A stretch of DNA of 64,000 nt. Source: Halobacillus ihumii. Its GTDB lineage: Bacteria; Bacillota; Bacilli; Bacillales; Halobacillaceae. Below the pieces are notes generated by a model that had not been told where the DNA came from, searched no databases, and saw only the letters and a list, made by a program, of their open reading frames with translations. The translations under genes and the position numbers were made by a program. Positions 36,437-46,340 of the stretch are shown in pieces (positions within the stretch are counted from its first letter, which is position 1; every line of letters begins with the position of its first letter). Location: positions 2,836,764-2,900,763 of the forward strand of contig NZ_CACVAO010000001.1 in the NCBI RefSeq assembly GCF_902726645.1, written 5' to 3'.

Positions 36437-37735
36437 TTGAACTTAGCTATTATAGCAACAATTATTTTTATACTTACACTAGTGTTAGTGATTTGGCAGC
36501 CGAAAAATTTGGGGATCGGCTGGTCTGCATGTGGTGGAGCGATTCTGGCGTTACTTTTCGGTGTGGTTGATTTCCAGGATGTCGCAGCGGTGACTGACAT
36601 TGTGTGGAACGCCACTTTAGCGTTTATCGCCATTATTATTATTTCACTTATCTTGGACGAAATCGGCTTTTTCGAGTGGGCTGCTCTTCATATGGCTAGA
36701 GTAGCCGGTGGAAATGGGAAGAAGATGTTTGTGTATGTCATTCTTCTGGGAGCAGTTGTGGCAGCCCTGTTCGCTAACGATGGAGCTGCACTGATTCTCA
36801 CACCGATCGTCCTTGCGATGGTGAGGAACCTGAATTTTAGAGAGGCAATGATCTTGCCGTTTATCATGGCGAGTGGATTTATCGCAGATACTGCCTCGTT
36901 ACCACTAATCGTGAGTAACCTGGTTAATATTGTCTCAGCAGACTTCTTTGGCATTGGATTTGTTGAATATGCCTCACGGATGATCGTTCCGAATTTCTTT
37001 TCCGTTGGGGCGAGTATCCTTGTGCTTTATTTGTTTTTCCGGAAAAGCATTCCAGAAAATTATGACCTCAATCAGTTAAGGGAACCAAAGCAGGCGATTC
37101 AGGATCATAAAATGTTCAGATTATCCTGGGCTGTGCTGGCGATTCTGTTAGTTGGTTATTTTGTAAGTGAACCATTAGGTATTCCAGTGTCGATTATCGC
37201 AGGAATTGTGGCGATTTTCTTCCTTCTGATGGCCAGAAGAAGTACCGCGGTAGAGACGACAACAGTGATAAAAGGTGCTCCATGGGCAATTGTCTTTTTC
37301 TCAATCGGGATGTATGTCGTCGTTTACGGACTGCGCAATGTTGGTTTAACGGATGTGCTAGCCAATGTTATTCAATTTACTGCTGAACAAGGGTTATTTG
37401 CAGCGACCATCTCAATGGGGTTCATCGCAGCCATTTTATCATCGATCATGAACAATATGCCGACCGTTATGATCGACGCGCTTGCGATTGCTGAAACGAA
37501 CACCTCTGGCGTGATGCGTGAAGCGCTAATCTACGCCAACGTCATCGGTTCTGATTTAGGGCCGAAAATTACACCGATTGGCTCGTTGGCGACCCTACTA
37601 TGGCTGCATGTTTTAGCAACAAAAGGGTTTAAGATTTCATGGGGCTACTATTTTAAAGTAGGTATTCTGCTCACGATTCCAACACTATTCATTACGTTAA
37701 CAGGACTGTATCTATGGTTAAGGTTCATTTTATAA
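36437..37735 (+). CDS. arsB: Arsenite efflux permease ArsB
   Basis: Predicted 432-aa 12-helix transporter that exports arsenite. Landmarks are [46 protein letters not shown] and [13 protein letters not shown]. It starts at TTG 36437 behind GTAGGGGGA, 10 nt after arsR. The length and sequence match the ArsB/Bacillus type rather than Acr3. Confidence 0.93.
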   Translation: MNLAIIATIIFILTLVLVIWQPKNLGIGWSACGGAILALLFGVVDFQDVAAVTDIVWNATLAFIAIIIISLILDEIGFFEWAALHMARVAGGNGKKMFVYVILLGAVVAALFANDGAALILTPIVLAMVRNLNFREAMILPFIMASGFIADTASLPLIVSNLVNIVSADFFGIGFVEYASRMIVPNFFSVGASILVLYLFFRKSIPENYDLNQLREPKQAIQDHKMFRLSWAVLAILLVGYFVSEPLGIPVSIIAGIVAIFFLLMARRSTAVETTTVIKGAPWAIVFFSIGMYVVVYGLRNVGLTDVLANVIQFTAEQGLFAATISMGFIAAILSSIMNNMPTVMIDALAIAETNTSGVMREALIYANVIGSDLGPKITPIGSLATLLWLHVLATKGFKISWGYYFKVGILLTIPTLFITLTGLYLWLRFIL

Positions 37736-37771
37736 CGATGAAAAAAAGAAGAGCTAAAGGGGAGACTTCAC

Positions 37772-38191
37772 ATGACTAAAAAGATTATTTACTTTCTTTG
37801 CACAGGAAACTCTTGCCGTAGTCAAATCGCTGAAGGTTGGGCAAAAAAACATCTAGGAGAAGATTGGGTCGTCAAAAGCGCTGGAATTGAAGCCCATGGA
37901 TTAAACCCAAATGCCGTGAAAGCGATGAATGAGGTGGGTATCGATATATCAAGGCAGCAATCAGATGTGATTGATCCTGAAATTTTCAATCATGCTGATT
38001 TAATCGTCACCTTATGTGGGGATGCCGCAGATAAGTGTCCGATCACTCCCCCTCATGTAAAAAGAGAGCATTGGGGCTTTGATGACCCGGCTAAAGCTGA
38101 AGGAACGGATGAGGAAAAATGGGCGGTCTTCCAGCGTGTTCGTGATCAAATTGGGGAGCGAATTCATCGGTTTGCAGAAACAGGTGAATAA
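37772..38191 (+). CDS. arsC: Arsenate reductase, thioredoxin-coupled
   Basis: Predicted 139-aa low-molecular-weight phosphatase-fold enzyme. Cys10 in CTGNSCRS is the nucleophile; Cys82 and Cys89 in [10 protein letters not shown] are the redox relay. It reduces arsenate to arsenite for ArsB. GGGGAG precedes the ATG. Last gene of the operon, followed by a strong terminator. Confidence 0.95.
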   Translation: MTKKIIYFLCTGNSCRSQIAEGWAKKHLGEDWVVKSAGIEAHGLNPNAVKAMNEVGIDISRQQSDVIDPEIFNHADLIVTLCGDAADKCPITPPHVKREHWGFDDPAKAEGTDEEKWAVFQRVRDQIGERIHRFAETGE

Positions 38192-38199
38192 GAACCATA

Positions 38200-38234
38200 G
38201 TAATAGCCAGAACGATTAGGGTTCTGGCTATTAC
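38200..38234 (+). terminator. ars operon terminator
   Basis: AATAGCCAGAAC and GTTCTGGCTATT pair around a 7-nt loop. Confidence 0.8.
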
Positions 38235-38256
38235 TAGTATGGTTTGGGAAAGTGAG

Positions 38257-38367
38257 TTATTTTTCTCCTTCCCAGGCGATTAGGACTTTGCCGAATTCTT
38301 TTTCAAGATTTTCTAACTTTTCTCGCTCAGTCTCTGAGAGTGTTGCCAGCTGGTAGTCATTCTTCAT
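38257..38367 (-). CDS. 36-aa charged peptide
   Basis: A short gene on the minus strand with ATAGGAGG ribosome binding site 8 nt before the ATG. The peptide starts MKNDYQLATLSETEREKLEN and ends EFGKVLIAWEGEK, a probable single helix. I recognise no family; the clear ribosome binding site is the main support. Confidence 0.5.
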   Translation of the reverse strand: MKNDYQLATLSETEREKLENLEKEFGKVLIAWEGEK

Positions 38368-38584
38368 AGTAAAACCTCCTATCTAAATTCTCTTTTAAGT
38401 ATTCGTTACTAAGCAAAAACTATTCTGTGCTGCTGTGTTTGCTTATGGGGAATTATTGAATAATAGAGAAATCGTTTATCTCCATGCTCTTGTCCCTTTG
38501 TGTATGCCATGGTAGAGTTTAATATAATATGACGGAATATTATGGTAAATATTAATTCTAGTTAGATTTCAATGGAGGTTTTTT

Positions 38585-39571
38585 ATGAAAAAATTATTTG
38601 TCTATGTATTGCTCGCTATGTGGGTATTTGCAGGAATAGGAACACAAGGAGTCCAAGCTAAGGGTCCACAACAATATGGTGAAATTTCGTTTAACCATGT
38701 ATCCTATCTAGCAACCGAAATCGGTGATCGTGTTGCTGGAACAACCGGAGAAGAATTGGCACGGGATTATATCTATCAAACTTTTGAACAATTAGGCTAT
38801 CAACCGGAGGTCCAGCCTTTCTCATTCATTTGTTCGAATAACAATAAGATTCATTCTGCCAACGTTACCGCTGTCAAGCCCGGGCGTTCTAAACATGAAA
38901 TTATTATTGGTGCTCACTACGACACGGTAAATCGAGTGGAGGGCGTGGACGATAATGGTTCTGGTGTAGGGGTAATGCTTGAGGTGGCAGAGAAAATCCA
39001 GAACATAGATACCCCTTACACGATTCGTTTTGTCGCTTTTGGCGCAGAAGAAACTGGGTTACGAGGATCAAATTTTTATGTTTCACAAATAACGAAACCA
39101 GAAATCAATCACACGAAGGCCATGATTAACCTGGACAGTCTTGCCGCGGGAGATAGGAGATACGTCCATGGAAACGCTGGTAAAAAAGGATGGGTCAGAG
39201 AACTAGCGCTAGATATCAGTAATGAGTTAGACATCGATCTTCAAGTGAATCCCGGACTGAATCCGCATTATCCAAAGGGAACAACAGGAGATTGGAGCGA
39301 TCATGCCGCTTTTAAAGAAGCGGGGATTCCGTTTGCTTATTTTGAATCAACGAATTGGGAAATTGGAGCCCTCGATGGATATACACAAACACGGGAACAC
39401 GGCTCAATTTGGCATAATCCTTTGAAGGATAACATGTCCTTTATTCAATCAGAATTTCCAGGTCGTATGAAGGAACATTTGCAATCCTATTCTCATATTT
39501 TGACAGAACTTGTTCAGCGAATTCAGCCGAACAGTAAAGGACAGTATATGCCGCGGCCAAATGAGCATTAG
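38585..39571 (+). CDS. Secreted M28-family aminopeptidase
   Basis: Predicted 328-aa protein with a signal peptide (residues 1-25, ending QAK) and a zinc peptidase M28 domain. Metal and catalytic motifs are IIGAHYDTVN, VDDNGSGV, FGAEETGLRG, NLDSLAAG and WSDHAAFKEAGIPFAYFE. TGGAGG precedes the ATG. It is similar to YwaD-type aminopeptidases and probably supplies amino acids from external peptides. Confidence 0.88.
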   Translation: MKKLFVYVLLAMWVFAGIGTQGVQAKGPQQYGEISFNHVSYLATEIGDRVAGTTGEELARDYIYQTFEQLGYQPEVQPFSFICSNNNKIHSANVTAVKPGRSKHEIIIGAHYDTVNRVEGVDDNGSGVGVMLEVAEKIQNIDTPYTIRFVAFGAEETGLRGSNFYVSQITKPEINHTKAMINLDSLAAGDRRYVHGNAGKKGWVRELALDISNELDIDLQVNPGLNPHYPKGTTGDWSDHAAFKEAGIPFAYFESTNWEIGALDGYTQTREHGSIWHNPLKDNMSFIQSEFPGRMKEHLQSYSHILTELVQRIQPNSKGQYMPRPNEH

Positions 39572-39607
39572 TTTTCACATTAGATTAAGTTGTTTTACAA
39601 AAAGGAA

Positions 39608-39660
39608 TTAAAAGAGCCTTTCCTCCAGTGCTTAAAGGCACGGAAAGAAAGGCTCTTTTA
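39608..39660. terminator. Bidirectional terminator
   Basis: TTAAAAGAGCCTTTC pairs with GAAAGGCTCTTTTAA across an inner loop. It lies between the convergent peptidase and sugar-transporter genes. Confidence 0.85.
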
Positions 39661-39702
39661 ATTGATGTTTCCTAGCAAAAACTGATAGAAAGTCCTGGTT
39701 CC

Positions 39703-41037
39703 TTAATGGCTTCCTCGAAGGTCACGCTCAATGTCCTCCAGGCTTCTTCCTTTCGTTTCAGGTACGAATTTCTTTACGAATGTAAAGGCAAAAACACCAA
39801 TAATCGCAAAGATTACGAATACCCATGCGGTGCCAATTGCACCTAGTAAAACAGGGAAGAAGAGAGAGACAACCAGGTTGGCCGCTGATAAAAGCAAGGT
39901 TGTAAACCCTGTTGCGGCACCTCTTGCCTTCAATGGGAAAAGCTCAGGGAGCATGACCCAAACGACCGGCCCCCACGTCGCAGAGAAAAACACGATAAAC
40001 AGGCCAAGGAATAGAACGATCAGCCATGCAATGGTGGTCGTCATTTGGAACGTAAACAAAATGGCCGCCAAAATGGCTAAACTCAAGGTCATTCCCACAT
40101 TTCCAATCAGCAGCAGCTTCTTTCTGCCCAATTTGTCAATCGTCGCAATCGCCACCAGCGTCATTAAAACGTTGACAATTCCAATCCCTAACGTACCAAG
40201 AATGGAAGCAGAATTTCCTAATCCTGCTTGCGTGAAAATGGTAGGGGCATAGTAGATGACTGCATTGATCCCGATCAATTGTTGAAACACCGCGATACCA
40301 CTGCCAATCAGAAGCATCGGACGAACCCACTTCGACTTCAATACGTCCATGGTACTTTCCTCTACCTCTTCAATCTTTTTCATTTGCTCAATTTCATCGT
40401 CAATTTCATTTTGTTTTCTAGTTAACGCCATAATATCTCGGGCTTTTTTCTCTCGATTATGTTTAATTAAGAATCGAGGACTTTCAGGCATGAACAGGAC
40501 ACCAATCATAAGAATGATCGCCGGAACTGAGGCGAGGCCTAACATCCAACGCCAACCCTCCATAGAGGAGAAAGCGTAGTTAACCAGGTAGGCGAGTACA
40601 ATCCCGATCGTAATCATCAATTGGTTGAGTGAGGCAAGTGCCCCTCTCGATTGAGTGGGAGCCATTTCAGATAAATACACGGGTACAATAGCTGTCGAAC
40701 CCCCAACGGCAAGACCTAGAATAATTCTTCCTGTAATCAGAACCCAAGCGTTTGGGGAAAAGGCCAACACGAGGGAACCAATCAGGTAGATGAGAGCGAT
40801 CACGAAGACCACACGTCTTCGGCCAAATTTATCGGCTACATAACCACTCATCCCGGCACCTACAATAGCACCACCCAGTAAGGAACTGACGACTAGTCCT
40901 TCGAGGAAATTAGAAAGAGGGATATCCTGGCCGATAAACAGCAGGGCACCAGAAATAACCCCCGTATCATATCCATAAAGGAGGCCGCCGAGAGCCCCGA
41001 AGAAAAAGATCCATCCTTTATGTAAATTTTTATTCAT
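39703..41037 (-). CDS. MFS sugar transporter (sugar:proton symporter)
   Basis: Predicted 444-aa 12-helix member of the sugar porter family. GYDTGVISGALLFI, GYVADKFGRRRV, PVYLSEMAPTQSRGALASLNQL, QQLIGINAVIYYAPTIF and the end PETKGRSLEDIE are family signatures. AAAGGTGGG fits ATG 41037, with longer in-frame starts inside the ribosome binding site. The substrate is a pentose, hexose or inositol; sequence alone does not decide. Confidence 0.9.
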   Translation of the reverse strand: MNKNLHKGWIFFFGALGGLLYGYDTGVISGALLFIGQDIPLSNFLEGLVVSSLLGGAIVGAGMSGYVADKFGRRRVVFVIALIYLIGSLVLAFSPNAWVLITGRIILGLAVGGSTAIVPVYLSEMAPTQSRGALASLNQLMITIGIVLAYLVNYAFSSMEGWRWMLGLASVPAIILMIGVLFMPESPRFLIKHNREKKARDIMALTRKQNEIDDEIEQMKKIEEVEESTMDVLKSKWVRPMLLIGSGIAVFQQLIGINAVIYYAPTIFTQAGLGNSASILGTLGIGIVNVLMTLVAIATIDKLGRKKLLLIGNVGMTLSLAILAAILFTFQMTTTIAWLIVLFLGLFIVFFSATWGPVVWVMLPELFPLKARGAATGFTTLLLSAANLVVSLFFPVLLGAIGTAWVFVIFAIIGVFAFTFVKKFVPETKGRSLEDIERDLRGSH

Positions 41038-41160
41038 GATCATTCCCACCTTTGAAATTTAACGTCTGTCTAGTCATTTTCCCACTTCTTAGGGGAGCGC
41101 AAACATAAAAGTTTTCTCAGGCGAGAGGCTTTTGGATGCTTTGTTGTGGATTGGGGAGAG

Positions 41161-41286
41161 GATTGTTCCGTAACAGAAGGGGATTGTCGTCTAACGCTCA
41201 ATGATTGTTTCCTAACTCATCGTGATTGTTCCCGTTCCAATCATGATTGTTCCCTAACGTTAAAGGATTGTTCTCTAACTAAAATC
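41161..41286. repeat. 21-nt tandem array C (6 units)
   Basis: Six units begin with GATTGT at 41161, 41182, 41203, 41224, 41245 and 41266, exactly 21 nt apart. Five carry CCTAAC or a one-base variant at unit position 9 (CGTAAC, TCTAAC, CCTAAC, CCTAAC, TCTAAC). The last 7 nt of each unit vary freely. It lies in the 380-nt gap between a sugar-transporter start and a 5'-nucleotidase stop. Translation would give a 7-residue peptide repeat, but there is no ribosome binding site. Confidence 0.88.
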
Positions 41287-41368
41287 GAGCGTGTATGTTC
41301 GAATAGGGAGCTGGTCTTAGATTGTAAACCCCATGCAACTTAGCGGCATTATCAATTAATCTACAGAT

Positions 41369-41403
41369 AAAGCCAGCAGAATCCCCACATTCTGCTGGCT
41401 TTC
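41369..41403 (-). terminator. Terminator of the 5'-nucleotidase gene
   Basis: AAAGCCAGCAGAAT and ATTCTGCTGGCTTT form a long stem just after the stop codon of the minus-strand gene. Confidence 0.75.
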
Positions 41404-41415
41404 ATGATCAATCTA

Positions 41416-43455
41416 TTATTTTTCAATCAAACGACCATCTAAAGCATCAGCAGGAACAATCGTTTCACCATTAGCTTGCTTCTCACGCAAGTAATCAGCA
41501 AACAGCTCTCGCTGGAAAGCAGGCTGTGACGTCCATTCTACTTCACCAAAGGTTGTATATCCGTCACCTTCACCTGTAGATAGGAAGTTGTTCGTCACCA
41601 CCGTAAACGTTTGATCAGAGAACTCGCCGTTTGTATAAACAGGTGTTCCATCTGTCAGCGTAATCGAAGTGACGCGTTCACCGTCTGGTTTAGCAGGATC
41701 ATAGACAACGTTCATGCCGGAGAACTGAATCTTCATAAAGTTCCAATCGTCGGGTGCCGGCCCTTCTAGGATTTTCTTGATTTGCTGGCCAGTCATCTGG
41801 GCAGTTACGTTATAGTTATCAAAAGGAAGCACCTCGAATACTTCTCCATAAGTAATTTCACCAGTGTTAATGTCAGCACGAATCCCGCCGCTGTTTTGGA
41901 AAGCAATATCTGCATTCGCGCGTTCACGCATCGCGTCCGTGATCATATTTCCAAGCTGGCTGACACCAAGCTCGCCATATTTGCGATCACGAGTCAGCGG
42001 TCCTTCCGTCGTTGAAACGACCTCACTTTTTACTTCTTCAACTTGTTCCTTATAGTAATCTACAATCTCTTGAACACTCTCGTCCTTACCAGCGAGATGC
42101 TCATATGTTTCTAGCATATCGACTTCAGAATCATAGATTTCTTCTGTTTCGGGATCGACAAATAACTGAATGTGTCCCATGGCATTGGTATAACGGCTTG
42201 CTTCAACAACTGGGATATCGTTGACATGTCCTGCCACTCGCTCGTGGGAGTGCCCGCCGACAAGGGCATCAAGTCCACCTTCAGAGGATTTTGCTAACTG
42301 AGCAAGTTCACCCATAATTTTTTCTGTTTCTTCTTCATGCCATCCAGGAAGGTGGGAGGTAACCATGACCATGTCAGCGCCTTTTGCCTCAAGTTCTGCC
42401 GCCAGCTCTTCAGCAATTGGAGCAGGGGTAGGAAATTCTAAACCTTCTACATGGGTCGATAAGGTTGTTTGTGGTGTTTGCGGAGTCGCAAACCCGATAA
42501 TTCCAATTTTATAACCGCCTTTTTCTACAATAGTATAAGGCTTGGCCCACTCAGGACGTTCTCCTGTAGCTTCCTCGAAAATGTTCGCGCCAAGTATAGG
42601 ATAGGAGGCATCATCTAAGCGCTGCTCCAGCACATCGATTCCCCAGTCAAACTCATGGTTGCCAATTGCCCCTGCATCATATTGAATATCATTTAACGTT
42701 TCAATAGTAGATTTTCCGTCAAAAGAATTAGAGATCAGCGTTCCTTGCATTGTATCGCCGCCATCGACAACGACCGTTCCATCAGCATTAACGGAGCGGA
42801 AATCTTCAACAATACCGCCGATTATCGCCATACCGCCTTGCTGGTATTGCTGATTTTGAGTGATGTGACCATGAATGTCATTAGTAGAAAGAATATCAAT
42901 CACATCAAAGACAAGTGGTTTGAATGTGTCGGCCACTTCTTCAAGGGTCATTGGTTCATTTGGATGGAATGCTTCCTCAAAAGTAATGTCGAATCCGCCA
43001 GCCAGAGTGGCATAGGCTACATATGGCTTCGCTTCTTCAGGAATGGAATCTCCATCCGTGAAATTATTTAATACTTCAAGATCTACTTCGGGAATCTCGC
43101 CATTATTCATGGCAAGCGTAAATACTTTCGCCATATCTATACGTGTAATTGGTTCCTTAGGACTAGCACCTTTAGACTTATTCGATGAATCGGAGAAAAA
43201 TATATCTTTCGGATTTAATCCCTTCATCTCATCGGCACGCTTCAACATTTTCATCACTTCGAGGCGCGTCACATAAGGGTTATTATGTATTTGAGCCTGC
43301 TGTTTCTGCTTAATAATGTCTTGTTCGATCAAAAGCTCTGTGTCACTTAACTGGGTCATGTCGAAATTCGTCTCTGCTGATACCTCATCTGCCTGAAATA
43401 ACGAGAACGCCATGACTGGAGCGGCTAAAACAGTTAACAACTGTCTTTTCTTCAT
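41416..43455 (-). CDS. Secreted 5'-nucleotidase (UshA/YfkN type) with SLH-like repeats
   Basis: Predicted 679-aa exported protein. A signal peptide (1-27, ending VSAE) is followed by SLH-like repeats at about 50-180 (PITRIDMAKVFTLAMNNGEIPE) for wall attachment. The metallophosphatase domain has ILSTNDIHGH, GGDTMQGT, GAIGNHEFDWG and GGHSHER. The C-terminal nucleotidase domain has AFQNSGGIRADI and TGEGDGY. The enzyme probably releases phosphate and nucleosides from external nucleotides. Confidence 0.87.
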   Translation of the reverse strand: MKKRQLLTVLAAPVMAFSLFQADEVSAETNFDMTQLSDTELLIEQDIIKQKQQAQIHNNPYVTRLEVMKMLKRADEMKGLNPKDIFFSDSSNKSKGASPKEPITRIDMAKVFTLAMNNGEIPEVDLEVLNNFTDGDSIPEEAKPYVAYATLAGGFDITFEEAFHPNEPMTLEEVADTFKPLVFDVIDILSTNDIHGHITQNQQYQQGGMAIIGGIVEDFRSVNADGTVVVDGGDTMQGTLISNSFDGKSTIETLNDIQYDAGAIGNHEFDWGIDVLEQRLDDASYPILGANIFEEATGERPEWAKPYTIVEKGGYKIGIIGFATPQTPQTTLSTHVEGLEFPTPAPIAEELAAELEAKGADMVMVTSHLPGWHEEETEKIMGELAQLAKSSEGGLDALVGGHSHERVAGHVNDIPVVEASRYTNAMGHIQLFVDPETEEIYDSEVDMLETYEHLAGKDESVQEIVDYYKEQVEEVKSEVVSTTEGPLTRDRKYGELGVSQLGNMITDAMRERANADIAFQNSGGIRADINTGEITYGEVFEVLPFDNYNVTAQMTGQQIKKILEGPAPDDWNFMKIQFSGMNVVYDPAKPDGERVTSITLTDGTPVYTNGEFSDQTFTVVTNNFLSTGEGDGYTTFGEVEWTSQPAFQRELFADYLREKQANGETIVPADALDGRLIEK

Positions 43456-43618
43456 CCGTCTTTTTCCCCCTTAAAATTGTAATAGAACCGTATACAATGT
43501 ACCAAATTGGAAGAATATTTTAAATCATGCAATCTATCTATTTTTTTACTAATGATAGGAGGATTTTGATAGAAAAATGTTTAATTATGTATTTAATATG
43601 GTTTGGGAGTGAGAAAAC

Positions 43619-43942
43619 GTGCCCGTATATCATAAACTCGTTCGTGATCGAATTCCAGAAATCATCAAAGGATCAGGGAAGTCGTTTTGCACACGTGTTC
43701 TAAGCGAAAGTGAATACATAGGTTCTTTGAAAGATAAGCTCGAAGAAGAGTTAAACGAATATTTAACCGCAGAAAGCGACCTCGAAGCGTTGGAGGAGTT
43801 AGCTGATTTACTAGAGTTAATTGTTGCTGCTTCGAAGACCCATGGATCTACGTTAAAACAAGTGGAAAGGATTCGTCGTGAAAAGCGTAAGCAGCGAGGA
43901 GGATTTGAAGGGCGAGTTTTTCTAGTCGAGGTTGAGGATTGA
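43619..43942 (+). CDS. MazG-like nucleotide pyrophosphohydrolase
   Basis: Predicted 107-aa protein of the phosphoribosyl-ATP pyrophosphohydrolase-like/MazG superfamily. KLVRDRIPEII is a typical start, and LEEELNEYL and EELADLLELI form the metal-binding acidic helices. It starts with GTG after GGGAGTGAG. It probably hydrolyses a noncanonical or housekeeping (d)NTP. Confidence 0.82.
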   Translation: MPVYHKLVRDRIPEIIKGSGKSFCTRVLSESEYIGSLKDKLEEELNEYLTAESDLEALEELADLLELIVAASKTHGSTLKQVERIRREKRKQRGGFEGRVFLVEVED

Positions 43943-44005
43943 GATGTTGGGGAATGAGAAAGACGACAGTTTGAGTTTTAGAATCTTATAATAGGAGGAA
44001 CTTTG

Positions 44006-44767
44006 ATGAAACTTCAAGATAAAGTTGCAGTTGTAACCGGAGCAGCTTCCGGCATGGGGAAAGCCATTGCAGACTTATATGCAAAAGAAGGAGCAAAAGT
44101 TGTTGTAGCTGATCTTAATAGCGAAGGTGCTGAAACGGTTGCAAGAGATATCATTAGTCATGGTGGAGTGGCAAAGGCAGTAAAGGTGAATGTTGCAGAA
44201 TTGGAAGATATCGAACATATGATTGATACGGCTGTTAAGGAGTTTGGAACGTTGGATATATTAGTTAATAACGCGGGAATTATGGATGGGATGGAGCCTG
44301 TCGGGGATATTGACGATGAAAAGTGGGACCTCATTTTTGATATTAATACAAAGGGTGTCATGCGTGCGACACGTAAAGCGTTGCCGATTTTCCTAGCGAA
44401 AGAAAATGGGATTATCGTGAATACAGCTTCTTCAGGCGGGCTAAACGGTGCTCATGCGGGGGCAACTTATACAGCATCAAAACATGCGGTCATTGGATTA
44501 ACGAAAAATACCGGTTATATGTATGCCGAAAAAGGAATTCGCTGTAACGCAATTGCTCCAGGCGGCGTGGAAACAAATATTGCTTCATCGATAAAAAACT
44601 TCAATGAATTTGGAGCCAGTCGTACAGGGGCTGCCCAATCTGTCATGCCGCGCACGGGTAAACCAGAAGAGATTGCGAAGGCTGCCCTATTTTTAGCATC
44701 TGATGACTCAAGTTTTGTAAACGGCACAGTTTTAACAGCCGATGCGGGCTGGACTGCTGCCTTTTAA
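44006..44767 (+). CDS. Short-chain dehydrogenase/reductase
   Basis: Predicted 253-aa SDR. TGAASGMG binds the cofactor, NNAGIMDG follows beta-4, and the catalytic triad is in NTASSGG, YTASKHA (Tyr and Lys). An Asp after beta-2 (VVADLN) favours NAD(H). AGGAGGAAC precedes ATG 44006. No operon partner; the substrate is unknown. Confidence 0.88.
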   Translation: MKLQDKVAVVTGAASGMGKAIADLYAKEGAKVVVADLNSEGAETVARDIISHGGVAKAVKVNVAELEDIEHMIDTAVKEFGTLDILVNNAGIMDGMEPVGDIDDEKWDLIFDINTKGVMRATRKALPIFLAKENGIIVNTASSGGLNGAHAGATYTASKHAVIGLTKNTGYMYAEKGIRCNAIAPGGVETNIASSIKNFNEFGASRTGAAQSVMPRTGKPEEIAKAALFLASDDSSFVNGTVLTADAGWTAAF

Positions 44768-44858
44768 CATTACTCATCCCTATTAGACAAAATTCGTTAG
44801 TCCCTTTGAAACCAATATGACTCATGTTCGTAGTTATATTGAGGTTTATTTGGGAGGA

Positions 44859-45674
44859 ATGAATTTGATAGCAGAAATGTATAAACGTAGAGAAAAACTA
44901 GCCTATGTTCTTACAGGGATAGTTACTTTGGTCGTAGCAGGATATTTAGTATTGGAAAGGCCTGAAACTACTAGTGGTTGGCTGGAGGCATCCGCTTTCC
45001 TGGCCCCATTGGGATTTTTGGCAGCTATAGCCATTACGAGTCGCCAGAAGTATAACAAGGTTAAAGATGTATCGATCCCGTATTCCAATACATCTATTCT
45101 AGGGATCGATCATCTTGTCCTAAAGCAAGATGCTGCGCTAATACCACGATTGCTCAGTTTTGAGAAAAACGGACATTTTGTGGGTACATTTAAACCTGTA
45201 CACATACCTTGGTATCTTTACCCTGTATTAATTTATAAAAGCTCCTTATTAACGATGCTCCCCGTAACTGTTGCATTCATTTCACATAAAGGGGAAACCA
45301 TGTTTACGTTTAAGCGCCGGGGGCTCAGGAAGAGTGAAATATCCGTCTATGACGGCGAGGATCAATACTTGGGTAAATACGTCCAAGAAGAATTTAAAAA
45401 CCTTTTACATATAAAAGGTGAGCTAATGAACAGCCATGATGAGGTGGTTCTACCTGTGAAGACCTCGGGGTTCTCGGGCGATTTTAGCTTGAAAGATACC
45501 AACGATCACCGTTGGGCTCACTTTTTTAACGGACGATTTCCACATGAGTATACGGGGATTTTCCGGGATATCGATAATGATATTGTAGAGCTATCTAATG
45601 ATTTATCAAAAGAACACAAGATAATTTTGTTAGGAATGATTGGCTATTTGTTCATAGCTAGGAATAATAGGTGA
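44859..45674 (+). CDS. Membrane protein with possible tubby/LURP-like C-terminal domain
   Basis: Predicted 271-aa protein. Two transmembrane helices near residues 14-55 are followed by a beta-rich soluble domain (TMFTFKRRGLRKSEISVYDGEDQYLGKYVQEEF, FSLKDTNDHRWAHFFNG). A final hydrophobic helix (IILLGMIGYLFI) resembles the last helix of tubby/LURP-one-like barrels. GGGAGG lies directly before ATG 44859; a TTG at 44865 has better spacing. The family call is tentative. Confidence 0.6.
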   Translation: MNLIAEMYKRREKLAYVLTGIVTLVVAGYLVLERPETTSGWLEASAFLAPLGFLAAIAITSRQKYNKVKDVSIPYSNTSILGIDHLVLKQDAALIPRLLSFEKNGHFVGTFKPVHIPWYLYPVLIYKSSLLTMLPVTVAFISHKGETMFTFKRRGLRKSEISVYDGEDQYLGKYVQEEFKNLLHIKGELMNSHDEVVLPVKTSGFSGDFSLKDTNDHRWAHFFNGRFPHEYTGIFRDIDNDIVELSNDLSKEHKIILLGMIGYLFIARNNR

Positions 45675-45719
45675 TCAATTATATGGCAGCTCAAACCTTC
45701 GATGGGCAGGGGGAGAATA

Positions 45720-46229
45720 ATGATTCATGTGGTAAAAGCAGATCCGAATCACGTACAAGGAATAGCTGATGTGTGTATAAACGCTACGCGGGCAACATAC
45801 AAAGACATATATACTCAGGAATATACCGATAGGGTCATAGTAGAGTTTTACAATTCAGAAAGAATTCAAGAGGAAGTTAACCATTCCAACAGAGAGTGGG
45901 GAGGGTATTTTGTAGCGTTGGAAAATAGTGAGGTAATTGGAGCGTGTGGAGGCGGAATGGTTAGCGAAACGGCTGGTGAGGTTTTTGTGCTGTATTTAGA
46001 ACCCAACAGGCGTAATGAAGGAATTGGCTCAAAGCTACTAGAAGCGGTCACCACTCAGCAAAAAGAAAGCTTCCACGCCACTGAACAATGGGTTTCTGTT
46101 CAAAAAGGGAACTTAAAAGGTATTCCTTTTTATGAAGCTAAGGGATTTGTCTATAAACACGAACAAACAGGGTATGCAAATAAAGAGTCTGACGACTATA
46201 GATCATTAAGATATTATCGGAAATTATAA
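45720..46229 (+). CDS. GNAT-family N-acetyltransferase
   Basis: Predicted 169-aa acetyltransferase. The acetyl-CoA loop is EPNRRNEGIGSKLLEAV (about residue 98-114) and PFYEAKGFVYKHEQT forms the C-terminal motif. CAGGGGGAG fits ATG 45720. The acceptor is unknown. Confidence 0.85.
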   Translation: MIHVVKADPNHVQGIADVCINATRATYKDIYTQEYTDRVIVEFYNSERIQEEVNHSNREWGGYFVALENSEVIGACGGGMVSETAGEVFVLYLEPNRRNEGIGSKLLEAVTTQQKESFHATEQWVSVQKGNLKGIPFYEAKGFVYKHEQTGYANKESDDYRSLRYYRKL

Positions 46230-46340
46230 AACGTATCCTTCTCAATGTATAACTGATTCTAGTTGGTGAGGAAAAATATTCTTATAAGGCAGGCTTTCGA
46301 TACATACCTTAATATGGAATATCAAAAAGGAGATGAACGG

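Noticed and set aside
41146..41343. Frame encoding a seven-residue peptide repeat (DCSLTLK-like)
   Set aside because: It is the plus-strand translation of the 21-nt array C. It has no ribosome binding site, and its periodic peptide is an automatic result of a 21-nt repeat.
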